Assembly: GCA_022749755.1 (NCBI GenBank)
Contig: CM040441.1
Coordinates: 18,787,475-18,851,474 of the forward strand
Direction: 5' to 3'
DNA length: 64,000 bases
Origin: Azadirachta indica
Taxonomy: Eukaryota; Streptophyta; Magnoliopsida; Sapindales; Meliaceae
Of this stretch, positions 46,755 to 58,865 are shown in pieces. The notes beneath the pieces are model-generated. The model saw only the letters and a program-made list of their open reading frames with translations. It was not told the origin of the DNA and ran no database searches. Position 1 is the stretch's first letter, and each line of letters begins with the position of its first letter. The position numbers were made by a program, and so were the translations under genes.

Positions 46755-48019
46755 TTAAGAAACAGAGGAGATTGAGATTCTAACAAGATAAAAAGGGACA
46801 TTGTAGTGCTCGTCACCCTCGACTTCTAAGGAAAAGGATAAATGAGCTTGAATGCTAATATATTATTACTTTAATCCCTCAGTGTAATTAAAATAATAAA
46901 AGAGAACATATTTTTGTCATTATTAACAATCCAGTACTTACTATTTTTAATATATATATATAATCATGTATAGGAATTCAAGAAACTGTTTAATGTTGGC
47001 AATCATTTTTTTCAATATTTATTGGTTGATTTATATGACAATAAATCAAAAAAATGTATACATATTTGTGTGAAATTAATTTGTACAAATTGTAATAGAA
47101 CAATAATCACAAATTACATCAAATAAAATTACTCATATAAAATTTCTCTTTTTAGAATAAACGTTAAAAAAAAATATTAGTGAAAAATAAAACTTGAGAA
47201 TTGAGATTAAATAAGTAATTTTTTCTTATAGAAGAGTACTTTAATTCATCCAATAAAGTATATCAAAATGTTATATTTTCAAATCTATCTATACATTCAT
47301 GTATATAAAAAGTTAACGATAAAATTGAGCCATCAACTCAATCGGTAAATCCAAACATATATAACAAAAATTATTGGGATAACAATGGTAATGATGGGAA
47401 TATACGATTGAAGATGCGCATATTGCAAAGATATATAATAATAATTCAGTTAGTATATGAAAAGAAATGTGAAGGACCCATATATATTAAACAAGGAGTG
47501 AACTTAATTAGGACATATTGTTAGTGGTGGAGGGTTTGGCTTGTCTTTCTTAATTTGTACTTTATTGCATTAATGCATTTTACTTCCACATATGGACATG
47601 GGATCAGATCAGTAGGTACCTGTGAATAATGGAAAAGCAATATTCAGAAGTTTTCAAGGTAATGTTGTGAGGTTGTATTTGGCTTTTAATCTGAATTATG
47701 ATGGTTTTGCAGGTTTTCTTTGCATTTACTTACAGTTTCAGCTAAGTTCAAATTAGCCATCTGCACAAACATAGCGTATGGAAAACAAGAAGATGTTATT
47801 AGAAGACGAGATCCTTTAAATGAATGTATACATGACTGTGCAAATACTACATTTCATCTAAAATATATAAAATTAAGATTTCCTTTGCTTCAGGACTTCA
47901 GACTAAGTCATCACTGGAACTGTACTCTGTTTCCACCTTCCATTCAACCTCGACTAAAGCAAAACATAAATCCGTAATGTTTTTCCTGAACCTCCAGAGT
48001 TGTACCGTGGAATCTATCT

Positions 48020-49070
48020 CCAACCTGTTATCTGCACTTATTAACTATTAATGACCGAATTTCTAAAGTTTTTTATACTATATTGAGCAAAAATTACTAT
48101 TATTTCATGAAATGTTTATGATCATGTTTATAATTTGTTAAATATTTTTTAAATTATTTATATTTAATTATTTATATCATCATAATGTGTATGCTGATAT
48201 TTAATTATTAAAACTCCTAAAGGTTGTATTTTACAATATAATTATTTGTAATATAAGAATGTTATGTTTGGATTTAATTATCGAGTTAACGACTCGATTT
48301 TATTGCTAACATTTCGCATATTATGGGAGTATGTTAAAGTACTCTTTTTGTAATTTTTTAAGATATTTAAATTAATATACTCTTTTCGTAACAAGGATTA
48401 CTTTGTTTAATCTTAATTAATTTTAATTTATTTTAATATTTTTTTTTTTTTATTATAAAAGAATTTATACATGCATAATTTTATATAGTACAATTTGTGT
48501 TTTTTGTTCTATTACAATTTCTGAGAAATTAATTTCACCCACATACATAAACATATTTTTTTTATTTATATATATTTCTAATTCAATTTTTATTTTTACT
48601 TGTATTACATGAATGATTTCGTAGAATTCTTTGAGTTATTAATCTAATTGATGTTATGTTGGTGTTGACCTCGATTACTTTTCTATTTTGTTGAATAGTG
48701 AATATATGTTTTAACTTCCAACAATATCAAATATGGAAAAGAAACTCAAAAACCTTTAATCCTAGATTTATATTACTTCAATCCTCTTTACTTAATTATT
48801 TTTCATTTAATTGATTGACCAAGTTTAATTTTTAAAATACGTAAACGGTGTATTGGTATTTAGTTGAAACAAAAATAATAACTATGTTAAGAGAGAGACC
48901 CTTTCGCCATATTTATTGTTCATCTCTATATTTGACCACGACAATGGAGAAATTGAGCATGAAAACCTTTATATATACACTGAACTTGACTAAATTTATA
49001 TTGACTTTTATTAAACTTTTAAGGATTAGAGATTACCACTATTAATAATTGAGTAATCAAAACTTTTCAC
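48020..49070. other. AT-rich spacer right of block B
   Basis: No supported feature; a 65-codon frame at 48848 has no recognisable motif. Confidence 0.4.
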
Positions 49071-49074
49071 TAGG

Positions 49075-51045
49075 TATGGCAAAAATCTCCACGAGGTTGG
49101 GGGCCTGACCTATTCAAGTTGGGAATCGGAGACGGGTGGTAGCAAAAAAACGGGGATCGGATTGCGTTTGAGGTTGAATTTTCAACCTCGTTACAAAATT
49201 AGGTCAGGGACAGGGAGAGGTCTTAATCCCTGACTCGACCACGTTTTCCCACTCCAAACTTTCAATTTAGTTGATTAATTACAAAAATATCTATTATATT
49301 TGATAAATAATTATAAAAGTTTTATAAATCTCATTTTAATCAAACAAGTCTTATAAAAAAGTTTATAGTTTCTAATTTAGTCAATTAAGTCCTTCATATT
49401 ATAATATAATCATAATTCATAAATTCATAATTATTTACAAATTTTCAATTTAATCAATTTTTAGAATTTTTTAAATCTATTTTCTTAATAAAAAATTTGT
49501 TAAAATAATCAAAACTAATGAAATTAAATAATTTTTAATAATTAATTAAAATTTATAACAATAAATTCTGATAAAATAAAAATAATCAATTGATATCAAA
49601 CAAAATAATAAATTTGTTAATAAATTAATTTTTTTAATATAATACTATAAGATTAACAGAACAAATAAATTCTAAAAGATTTTTTTCTCTTCAGATTTTT
49701 TTACCAAACAAAATATTATATACAAAATTATCAAAAAATAAACAAAATCTAAGACTGATTTAATCCATTTCTCTAATTTTATCAATTCAATTAAATAATT
49801 TACTCCAATAATAATTTTTTTTCTATTTATATAAGTTAATAAAAATATATATAGTAAAATGTATCAATTAAATTTTAATATTTTATTTTAACAAAATTTT
49901 TATTAGCTATAATATTTTATATAAATTGTTTCAATCAAATTAACAATACTTATCATTTATCCTATATTAGACAATTAATTTAAGAAAAAACAAACGTTAT
50001 ACTTTTTTAATCTAATCAATTAGGTTCTTTATGTAATATTATTATATTTTCTTTAAATATTATATTCTTACTTATATATATATATATATATTTAAAAAAA
50101 AAAAATCCAATGTCTAAAGAAGACCCTTGCCTTTTCATAACCACTTTAAAATATTTTTTTACAAAATTATCAAAAAATAAAAAAGTGCAAGATTAATTTA
50201 ATATATTTTCTTTAATATGATCAATTCTATTAAAAATTAGATTATAATATACTAATATACTTGTTTATTTTTATATTTATATAGGTTAATAAAAAATTAT
50301 AATAAATATATTAATCAAATTTGATATTAAGTTTTAAACTCATTTATATTATATATTTAAATTCTACAATAACCTTGTGTATCGAACTTTATTTTATGAT
50401 TATGAAGGATATCATGCTCATTAAACTAGTTTTTAATCACGATTCATTTAATAGATATTGATTATTACTATTCTAATTAATATGGATTGGGATTAGGTTT
50501 TATTCAATAATGTGATAACAGTAAATTGTCTAATAAAATTGCATTACATTGCCTAATTTTAACATATAATAATGGGAAATTGGGGCATTTTAGTGTAGAA
50601 TATATATGTTTGTAGCAAAATGCCAAAAAGAAAAAATATTTCATCCAACTTCAATTCACAATAGTAGTGTCAAAAATAAAATAATTACAAAATTTATTAT
50701 TATTGAAAATATTAAGTAGGTCCTTTTACTTTCAATTTCAAAAGTATAGATAATATAAAATAATTGTAAAATTAAAATTAATAATATCTGTAATAATATA
50801 AATTAAATAAGTATTTCATTAAATATGCTTCATTTGCATATATTATCAACAAAATTTAAATGGCATAGTGGTTAGTAAGTTATTCAAACTCTTTAAGGTC
50901 TCAAGTTCTAGTAAGTTATTCAAACTCTTTAAGGTCTCAAGTTCAAGTCCATGTAATTGTAATTTTTTACTCAAATTTAACAAGTCAAATTGGGTCGGGG
51001 GCCGCGGTGATCCTTGACCCAAACCCGACCCGTTGCCATCCAATC
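49075..51045. mobile_element. Non-autonomous hAT-like element, larger copy
   Basis: The left end reads taggtatggcaaaaatc and the right end, reversed, reads TTGGATGGCAACGGGT, both in the style of hAT termini (GGATGGCAA). GC-rich ends (gggggcctgacc, gggtcgggggccgcgg) enclose a 1.8-kb AT-rich core without transposase. The core shares long strings with the element at 3000-4100 (tctattttatttagtaaataattataaaa against tctattatatttgataaataattataaaa, in parts). A target duplication was not found. Confidence 0.6.
50861..50950 (+). repeat. tRNA-like head with a 36-bp tandem duplication
   Basis: tggcatagtgg resembles an A box and agttcaagtcc a B box. Between them the unit starting agtaagttattcaaactc is present twice, at 50874-50909 and 50910-50945, differing only in the last base. 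It may be a tRNA- or SINE-derived fossil caught in the hAT-like element. Confidence 0.5.
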
Positions 51046-51210
51046 TATACTTTTGAGTTGTTTACTTTTTCATTTTTATTTGTTGGTTTCAAGGATAGAG
51101 CATAGAATTTTTCTTCATTTGATTTTTGTATTTCTAACCTTTTTATTGTGTATATTTAGTGAAATTTTAACTTCTGAAGTTTAATTTAATAAAACGATTT
51201 GGTAGATTTA

Positions 51211-51633
51211 GTGCCCGTTTGTTTGACTTTTTCATTGGTCAAAAGGGCTTTTTTAATGATAAATACTCTTTTCAAATTTTTTAATGTTATTTGGTTGACA
51301 ATGAAAAAGAGTTTTTAAGAATTAAAAAGGCTATTTTCCTTCTATTGGAAGAAACCTAAATTTTGGACTTTTGACAGTAGAGCTTTCCCAACTTTTTTAA
51401 AAGGTAAAATTATTTAAAATATCTTTACTTTATTTTAAAAATTTTACGTAATTTCTTTAAAATAAAACATTAAAAATCTATCTATTAAAATAATTATTTA
51501 AATTTTTCTCAAAAGTCATTTGTAATAACCAAACGATTAATAAATTTTTATTAAAAACTCTACTCATAAAAGTTTTACGGGTAAAAGCTCTACTTTAAAA
51601 AGGTCTATTTGAAAAGTTGTACCAAACGGACCC
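51211..51633. mobile_element. Tourist-like (PIF/Harbinger) MITE
   Basis: The 423-bp element begins gtgcccgtttgtttgac. Its right end reversed begins GGGTCCGTTTGGTACAAC. TTA lies on both sides (51208-51210 and 51634-51636), the target size and sequence usual for PIF/Harbinger. No coding capacity is seen. Confidence 0.75.
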
Positions 51634-51639
51634 TTAGTT

Positions 51640-52800
51640 TTAATTATTGCTTTAAAGAAAAGGGCATGCCTAATAAGATTTGATATTTTGGTGAATCCTT
51701 ATTATTATGTATATTTAGTGAAATTTTGATTTCAAAAGTTTGATTTAACTAAACAGTAAATGAATGTTTGCTGGATTTTCTCTTTTCCTCGTTGCTATGA
51801 AAAAAAGGAAGTGTGATTAATAAGATTTCATATATTAATTGATTATTTTGGTAATGCTTTTTTTGGTAAAGCTTTGTATGAGAAGGATGGTTATTATAAA
51901 CAAGCAATGTAAACAAAAAATTACCTTTGATTTAAAAAAAAGAATGGCACATAAGAGATTAAGGGGCTGTCAATTATTCTCAGTGAAGTTTGAATATAAT
52001 TATTTAGATGTCAAAGTATTATTTATTTTTTAACTTATGTTTGAATATTTATTAAAATATCTTAATATAATTAAATTAAAAATTTTGACTTAAATCTGAA
52101 TGAACAAATATTTGAATAATTTAATATTATTATTTTTCAAAAATATCTCTATTTTATTAATTTATTTACTACCAAAATTAAAACTTAGTTAACTATTTTT
52201 AACATATCTCTTCTTTATTGTAAGTCCCTTCTACTTGTCTTCTCAATATTATTTATTTTATACTTTAATTATTATAATAAATTTGTATATTTACATAATT
52301 ATAAGTATATTATAATATGATTTATTATTTTTATATAATTTTTATTGATTTTTATATTATTAATTAGAAATTATTTTTTTTTAAAAAAATTATTTATCAA
52401 ACAAATAAATAATATACATACTAATATAACTTATTAATTTTTTTATCTATTATTATGCTAATATAATGAAAATTATTAAATATAAGTATATTATTTTTAA
52501 AGGGTATATATGTCAAAATATCAATTTTAGACTTTTTATTTTGTAAAAACAAATAATTTAATACTTATTTTTATATATTTGAAAATAAAAAACAAGTATA
52601 TCATTCAAATTTAGATTTCAGTTAAATTTATATTTCAATCATGTTTAAAGTTCAGACAAAAAAATAAACGCTACCTAAAATATAAAAAATAATGATTTAA
52701 TCATCATAGAATGATTTAAGGTTTATTAGATGATTCACATGGCAATAAATCAAAATGATAATTATTTATACTCAATTATATAAAATTTTAATCCTTCAAC
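51640..52800. other. AT-rich spacer
   Basis: No gene or repeat edge recognised. Confidence 0.4.
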
Positions 52801-54722
52801 TATTTTATTATATTTTAAAAAAATCTTAGTGGAAAAAATCCTAAGATAGACTATCTAACTACAATAATAATTGTATTGAAATTTGAAATTTGAATATCAT
52901 AAAATTTATTAATAAAATTAATGATAAATATCCATAAAATTTGCAAAAATGCCAGATACTCTTAACATTTAGGTGGATAGATATTCCTTAAAGTTTGAAA
53001 AGATAGATGGATAATAAAGTAAGAAATTATTATTTTTACATGTGCTAGTTGACTTATTGGGTTATTATTATTTTTGTTCTTAAAATTTATTGAAATAATA
53101 AAGTAAGATATATTTTTTTAATTACAATAATTTAGTTTTTATTATGTACAATGTACTAAAAAATAAAAAGTTAAAGTTGAAACTTTCTTTTCTAATTTTT
53201 TATTTTAATAAAATATAAATAGAAAAATACTATTGTAAAAAAAAAAAAAAAAACTAGCGACGAGTTGAGACAAACTTAGATCATTATTTTATGAGAAAAG
53301 AAAAGGGTAAGGAGCATTTATCAAATGTTTAAAAGAAAGAAATTTAAATAAAACTAGAACATTAAATTATAATATGTGAATTAAAAATCTAGTGTCATGT
53401 TAATAGAATTAAAAATTAGACATTTTTTTAATATTTTTATTAAATAATTTAATTTAGTTTTAATTTAAAATATAAGAAAGATAATTTTGATTCTTGTTAT
53501 TTGTTATAAATAAATAAAACATTATTTGATTCACATTTTTTAATTAATACAATGACATATATTTACGTTTTCTAAATTTGATTAAAAAATAAGTTATTAA
53601 ATTTTAAACTTTTAAATACTTATATTTCATTTTTTTAGTTGTTTATTTAATTAATCATTGTTGTTGATAAAAGATTTTTAGTTTATAAAATAAATAAATG
53701 AATAATTCTCCATGAAAGCAAATAATTTTTTAAATAAAAAAATGTGTGAACTTTTAATTAAATTTTGTTCTCATATTTTTAGGCAAGTTTATCTAATAAA
53801 AGAGTTATATAAAGAAAAAAAAAATCAAATTTTATATGAAAAATGAAGGAGTGGCAGTAGCATTACTCTTTGGTTAAAAAAATGTGTGATTTAAAAAGTA
53901 AAAGTTAAGGACATTAATGTGTTACTAATTTTAACCTATAAACTATTGATTGAACCATTTTATCTTCACCTACAAAAAATTTCAAATTTTAATTTATAAG
54001 TTTCAAGAATTAGGACTCATTACTTTAGATTAGAGTACGTAAGGTTGCATTTGAGACCAACACTTTAGAATAATATTGAAAAAACAATTCGAGACTCATC
54101 ATTTTTAAAATTATGTTCTTTTTTATAAATGATGACAAAATAATTGAAATTTTTTTCAATAGTATTAGAAATTTAAAGTAGGCTAAACTAAAAAATGTAA
54201 CTCAATTTTTTGCTAAATTTTTAATTTTTGCACGGGGAAATGCAAACATCTTTTATTTATAATTTTTTATTTATTTTGTCCAATAAAGATGATAAAATAA
54301 CAAATTAATTTTTACATTACTTAAAAATAAACATTTGATAATTCAAACTAAAAATGTAATTTAAAATCAATGACAATGAAATGAAAACAAAAGGAAAAAA
54401 GGTTATGATATTAAAACTAAATTTGAAAAAATAAAAAATTTTGTTTCTTACTAAATTTTATTTATTCAAATTTTGCTCAAAATAATAATGGGTTTAAGAA
54501 TCATAAAATTGATAGAATTTGAATAACTAATATTGATGCCTAATTAAGTTAAGTTGAGATTTAGTAGAGAGCTAGCAACCTATTAACTTCTTAATATAGT
54601 ATAATACTTCAGTAAATTAATTGTTTTTTATGGCCCTTAAATTCGGTTACGGTACGAGTCCGGTCCGGTTAACTAAAACCCGGGCCAGACCCGGAATTCT
54701 GCCGCCAATGCCTAAATTCAAT

Positions 54723-54730
54723 TATAAAAA
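54723..54730 (+). promoter_or_regulatory. TATA box of KCPCG copy 2
   Basis: TATAAAAACCC lies about 138 nt before the ATG. The flanking 100 bp is conserved with the promoter at 23530-23620, including a gccgccaatgcctaaattca stretch. Confidence 0.65.
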
Positions 54731-54867
54731 CCCACCCCCTACAATTTTTTCGATAGATCAGTTCAGTTGGGTCGTCTATTCCCATTCTCTCTCCAAGATT
54801 CCACTTACCCTCCGCCATTCATTGTTGGTTAAGAACCCGTTGGATTTCTCAGCAGCCGAATTCCAAG

Positions 54868-55939
54868 ATGAAGTGTCCTAGGACTCCGTCTACAAATGAC
54901 ATTCCTTCAATTAAATTTCCACCACGGCCGCCGGCTTTGAAGAGGGAAATGGGATCATCTCCGGTGCAGAGGTCCAAGAGTTGCCTTATTCCCGAGGTTT
55001 GGTTTGGTTCTCTTCATCTTGTTCGATGTGTAGTTATCAAGATTCTTCCTTCCTTTAACTTGCAAGCATGGATATTTTGATTTCCTGATTATGTAATTGG
55101 ACAAAGATTACTGGGTGTTTTCCTGAATTTCAATGCTTTGATCTGTTTGTATTTTCAGTTCTAAAAGTTCTTGTCATTGCTTCATGTTCTGGTTATTAAT
55201 GATTTTATGAACTTCCTGGCGTGTTACTGCATGAAAATAGTGTTCTCTTGGTTATGGTTTTGGGCTTTGATTATAGGTTGATTTTAATGTTCTGTGAGAC
55301 TTGTTGCTGCGTGAAAATAGTGCTCTCTTGATTATGATTTTGGGCTTTAATTACAGGTTGATTTAATGTTTTTTGATACTTGTTTCAATTGAAAAACATT
55401 CTTGGGTCATCTTGGATAAAACTTGACAGAGGGATATGAGGTTTGTAATTATGAGTTTAAAAGTTGTCTTTATTACGTTTATATGTTCTGGTTGTCTTAT
55501 TCACTAAGATTTTCTGAACTTGACAGAGGGATAGGAGGTTCTTTGGCAGTATCTAAAGAAGATGACAGAGTGCGTGAGGGAGCTTTTGGGCTATGCAGAA
55601 GAGTGTGTCAATGCAAAGATGGGCATGAACGCCGAAAGGAGTCAATATGATAACAATACAGGGACCAGCAACAACATTGGTGCTTCATTGGTATCAATAC
55701 TCTTCCATGCAATTATCCTTGTTAGTTTGTGTTTAATTGCCAATGAAATTGATGAAATTGGAATGGGTATTTACTGCATGTGATTCTTTGCTCTATAGGA
55801 AAATTCTGATGATGGTTATAATGAAATTGTGACTGTGGACAAGAGAAAGGAGGCCTTGATTATTAATGTGAAGTGTCCGTGTGGTGCCAGTTATCAAATT
55901 CTCCTTTTGGAAGGAATTTGTTACTACAAACTTGTGTAA
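54868..55939 (+). CDS. KCPCG-family small protein, copy 2 (intact, 136 aa, three exons)
   Basis: Exons are 54868-54996 (129 nt), 55550-55690 (141 nt) and 55799-55939 (141 nt). Introns are phase 0 with GT/AG borders (553 and 108 nt). Exon 1 encodes MKCPRTPSTNDIPSIKFPPR and on to QRSKSCLIPE. Exon 2 encodes YLKKMTECVRELLGYAEECV then NAKMGMNAERSQYDNNTGTS. Exon 3 encodes ENSDDGYNEIVTVDKRKEAL then VKCPCGASYQILLLEGICYY and ends KLV. It is close in sequence to the copy at 22320-23380, and differences fall mostly in the second half of exon 2. The C-terminal 25 residues are almost unchanged between copies and resemble those of the 63-kb paralogue, which points to the CPCG segment as the functional core. 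The function is unknown. Exon 1 loosely resembles SIAMESE-related CDK inhibitors (C-x-TP then PPRPP), a weak hint only. It lies alone, facing away from the P450s. Confidence 0.78.
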
Positions 55940-57000
55940 AAGAAGCCGCTAATTGTGGCCGTATAAGGCTGATAATGAGTACTCATGGAGCACTTATAGT
56001 TTGCTGGATTTGATTACAGCCAACTTCCGTTTTCTCGCATCAATTGGATTTTATTTTTGTTTAATAGGATTTGTAGATAATATATTTCAAACCAATATAG
56101 TTCATTACAGTAGAGATTGTTCCCGGACATGCATTTATTTTAGCAGCCATTTCGATTTGGGTGAATGGGATTAGTTCATATTCAGAGCAGTGTTTGTGCT
56201 TACAATTCTGTGTATTACTTGGATTTTTTTTCTAGCCACTATGTGTAAAGCAATAATATGGTGCACTCTTAATGACAGCTTAGATAAAAGTATTTAGCCC
56301 ACTGACAAGTTCAAATCCTAAATCAGAATAGTGTCCAGTGAGAGTGGCTATCATGAATTTGATTTCTATCTTTCTTATTGCTGTATGGTGTCAAAATATG
56401 CAAAATTGTTTTGATGGTTTTTTCCTTGTTTGAGAACAATAGAAAACAAAATGAAAGAGTAATGACCTCTCTTCAGCTAATATTTGAGTTACTTTTGGGT
56501 TCTTATGAATCAACCCTTTGATATTAGAATAGTTACCATGTTGCTAGAATAAAGTCTCTTGTTTGAGCATGTTTGATGTTTAGTGGAGGCAAGATATAAA
56601 GATTCTATCATTAGGAGTATGAGCTCTAAACAGCTTTTATTACTTCTTTTCATAAAAGAACAAAGTTTGAGCAGCTCTTGCCCTAATTTTGGTACATGTC
56701 CTTTCTTTTCAACTGGTTTGTTTTAGCCTTTTTTGGTGGCAATGTTTGTATCTGATAACCAATGTCTAATACATTTTCTCATTTTTCACTTGCTTACTCC
56801 TTTTTATTTTTAACCACATAAACTTTATCTTCTGCATTTACTTTACTCTTGAAAAGTTTCCTATTTGTCAAAAAATATTACTTCATCTCGATTATTTTCC
56901 TTTAAATCCATGCTTTTATTTATTCTGGGAAATGGCTTTTTATTTTTATTCTTTATCTTTATTTGTTGTTTCTATTTCTTGAGTGTTTGATGTAATATCG
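55940..57000 (+). other. 3' flank of KCPCG copy 2
   Basis: The first 350 bp is conserved with 21960-22310 in reverse and is probably 3' UTR. 56340-56460 matches 21790-21900 in reverse. The rest is T-rich without a gene. Confidence 0.5.
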
Positions 57001-57014
57001 ATGTGCAAGTGTTA

Positions 57015-57250
57015 TAGATGAAGATGATGGTAAAATTGGAAATGACAGAACAGTCTGCATAGAAAATCAGCTTTATAGTAAACGTTATGCCAATGACACT
57101 AAATCTAATATCATAGCTGAGAAGGATTCAATTCAGGCTGATTTTCGAGACTATGTTCAGATGCAAAATATGCCCCAGAGTCCTCTGTTTGACTGAAGAA
57201 ACCATGAGGGCTTGGCTCATCTTAATTCCAAGGGAACCAGCAGCATGTTG
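57015..57250 (+). pseudogene. Orphan exon-like sequence, unidentified
   Basis: The plus strand reads IDEDDGKIGNDRTVCIENQL, YSKRYANDTKSNIIAEKDSI and QADFRDYVQMQNMPQSPLFD, then a stop at about 57196. Coding texture returns as HLNSKGTSSMLSTSG before a GT. It has the look of a transcription-factor-like low-complexity exon. I could not name the family. It is absent from block A, so it is either lost there or inserted here. Confidence 0.4.
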
Positions 57251-57659
57251 AGTACATCAGGTATAAAACAAGTAGATTCCTGTGTGTTTTTGTTTTTTGG
57301 TGTTTTACGGTTCCAAAGAGAGAATACTGTGAGAATCTGAGCTTGTTCTAATTTAATCGAAATGATTACTTTAGGTCTAATATCTTATAACAAAAGTTGA
57401 TAGAATGTCCAGTTTGTCCAGTTTGTCCAGTGTAGCAGTCTTGTTTATTTGACACCCCATCCCTACGAATGGTTTGTCTGTTAGGCTTCAACCCTTCAAT
57501 ATTTTCATGTTGTTTGGACATAATAACACGGGCTGTTTTCTATATACAATAATGTGCATCATAGCTGATTTATTTTTAATTGCAGTTTCTCTCCCTTTCT
57601 AACTGCTGAAAGTCTGTCTTGTGGCTCGGAAGATTTGGCTATCTAATTCACCCCTAATC

Positions 57660-58210
57660 GAAATGGCTACTAAAACAAATTGATGATAGCTAGGAATGAT
57701 TAATAATACAGACTAAACCATGTTGTTATCTGCAAAATCCTAAACTACAATATAATCCCAGGATGACGATAAGGTAAGCCTCCTGCTCAAGAATTATTAA
57801 TGCACGAGTTTGTAGTAAACAACCATCATCCAATCCAATTTTCATCACAAAAACTAACAAGGATATATAATTGCATGAAGAATGAATTTCAATAATACCA
57901 ATAATGAAGTATCAATGATGCTGTTACTGGTCAATCCATTGTTGTTGTGACTGTTTTCGGCGTTCATGCTCATTTCTGCATTCTGTCACATACTATGAAC
58001 AAAACATGTTTAGCAGGGTGGAGGAGATGGTAAAGACAAGGGGCTCCAAGCATAGTGTGCAAGTGAGTAAGTTCTTATTTCTTTAAAAAATCTCATCTCA
58101 CATTATTTACCGTTCTTCATTGAATTACTTATATGACACTTATTAAATGTGGCTTATATATGCTATTTTTGGTTTGTTATTGTAGAAGCTATCTGCGCAT
58201 TGATTAATGA
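57660..58210 (+). other. Conserved flank carrying a possible exon (FSRVEEMVKTRGSK)
   Basis: This matches 20870-21440 and 34790-35340 in reverse. At 58010-58065 the frame reads MFSRVEEMVKTRGSKHSVQ before a GT. The three copies differ at few residues in this stretch, which could mean a short conserved exon. No complete gene was found around it. Confidence 0.4.
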
Positions 58211-58865
58211 ACTTGAATCCAGTTAGGTCATTGCATCAAAAGCTAACACCGTAACACCATTATGCTTTGTTTGAAGTTATATTGTAGGAACACTGTGACA
58301 GCATTATGCTTTGTTTGAAGTTATAAGTAATTGTGTAGTTTTTCAATTTTTATAGACTCTAATTCCTAAGTGTAAGCTTTTGCAAATCCTTGATTTAAAA
58401 GTGGTAGATGTGACATGCTTGTGTGATTGGAATTGGCGGGTCTGTCACTCAACCATAAAATTGTATCTTCAATTTCCCTTTTTTACCTTTCTACTTTTGA
58501 GCAATTTGATAAAATTAATTGTACATGATTTCATGATGGATTGGAAACTCTTAGTTTGGTAAGGCTAAGTTAGTTAGGAGTTTGATGTTTTTTTTTGTAT
58601 ATGGCTAGTCGTACACTGCAATGTGAATTCAAAGCATTCTAATCAGATACACAAATCAGGGCTAAAACCAGGCAAGGCACTTTTGTCATCAATAGTATGC
58701 TGAACCTGTATGACAGATTAGGCCAATTTGCGACAATGGAGGAAGTTTTAATTGCAATGGAGAATACTTGTAGACTTGTCTGCATAGATTAGGCCAGATA
58801 GAATTGAACAGCCAGATTAAAGAAAGAGTAGAGTTCCCAAAGGCTGCAAAAAGTTCATTCTTAAC

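Larger units (their letters stand above)
34750..48020. repeat. Duplicated block B (direct copy of block A)
   Basis: The order matches block A: KCPCG 3' flank (34750-35330), KCPCG exon 1 and promoter (40079-41300), P450 3' flank (42480-43395), CYP72A gene (43400-46754) and its upstream flank (47100-48020). It differs by the foreign DNA at 35330-39640, by loss of KCPCG exons 2 and 3, and by lacking the 907-bp element. Confidence 0.75.
52800..58210. repeat. Duplicated block C: inverted copy of the KCPCG half of block A
   Basis: Reading in reverse, this matches 20860-25450. 52920-52995 matches 25380-25450 (the aggtggatagatattcct region). 53900-54130 matches 24520-24680, 54868-55939 matches the gene, and 57660-58200 matches 20870-21440. 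No P450 is attached to this copy. Confidence 0.75.

Noticed and set aside
49075..51045. An 8-bp target duplication for the hAT-like element
   Set aside because: The flanks cttttcac and tctatact do not match well enough; the ends may be eroded.
54621..54881. 86-codon frame overlapping the promoter and 5' UTR of KCPCG copy 2
   Set aside because: It spans the TATA box and ends inside exon 1. The equivalent frame at 40176-40370 is equally explained by a shared untranslated leader.
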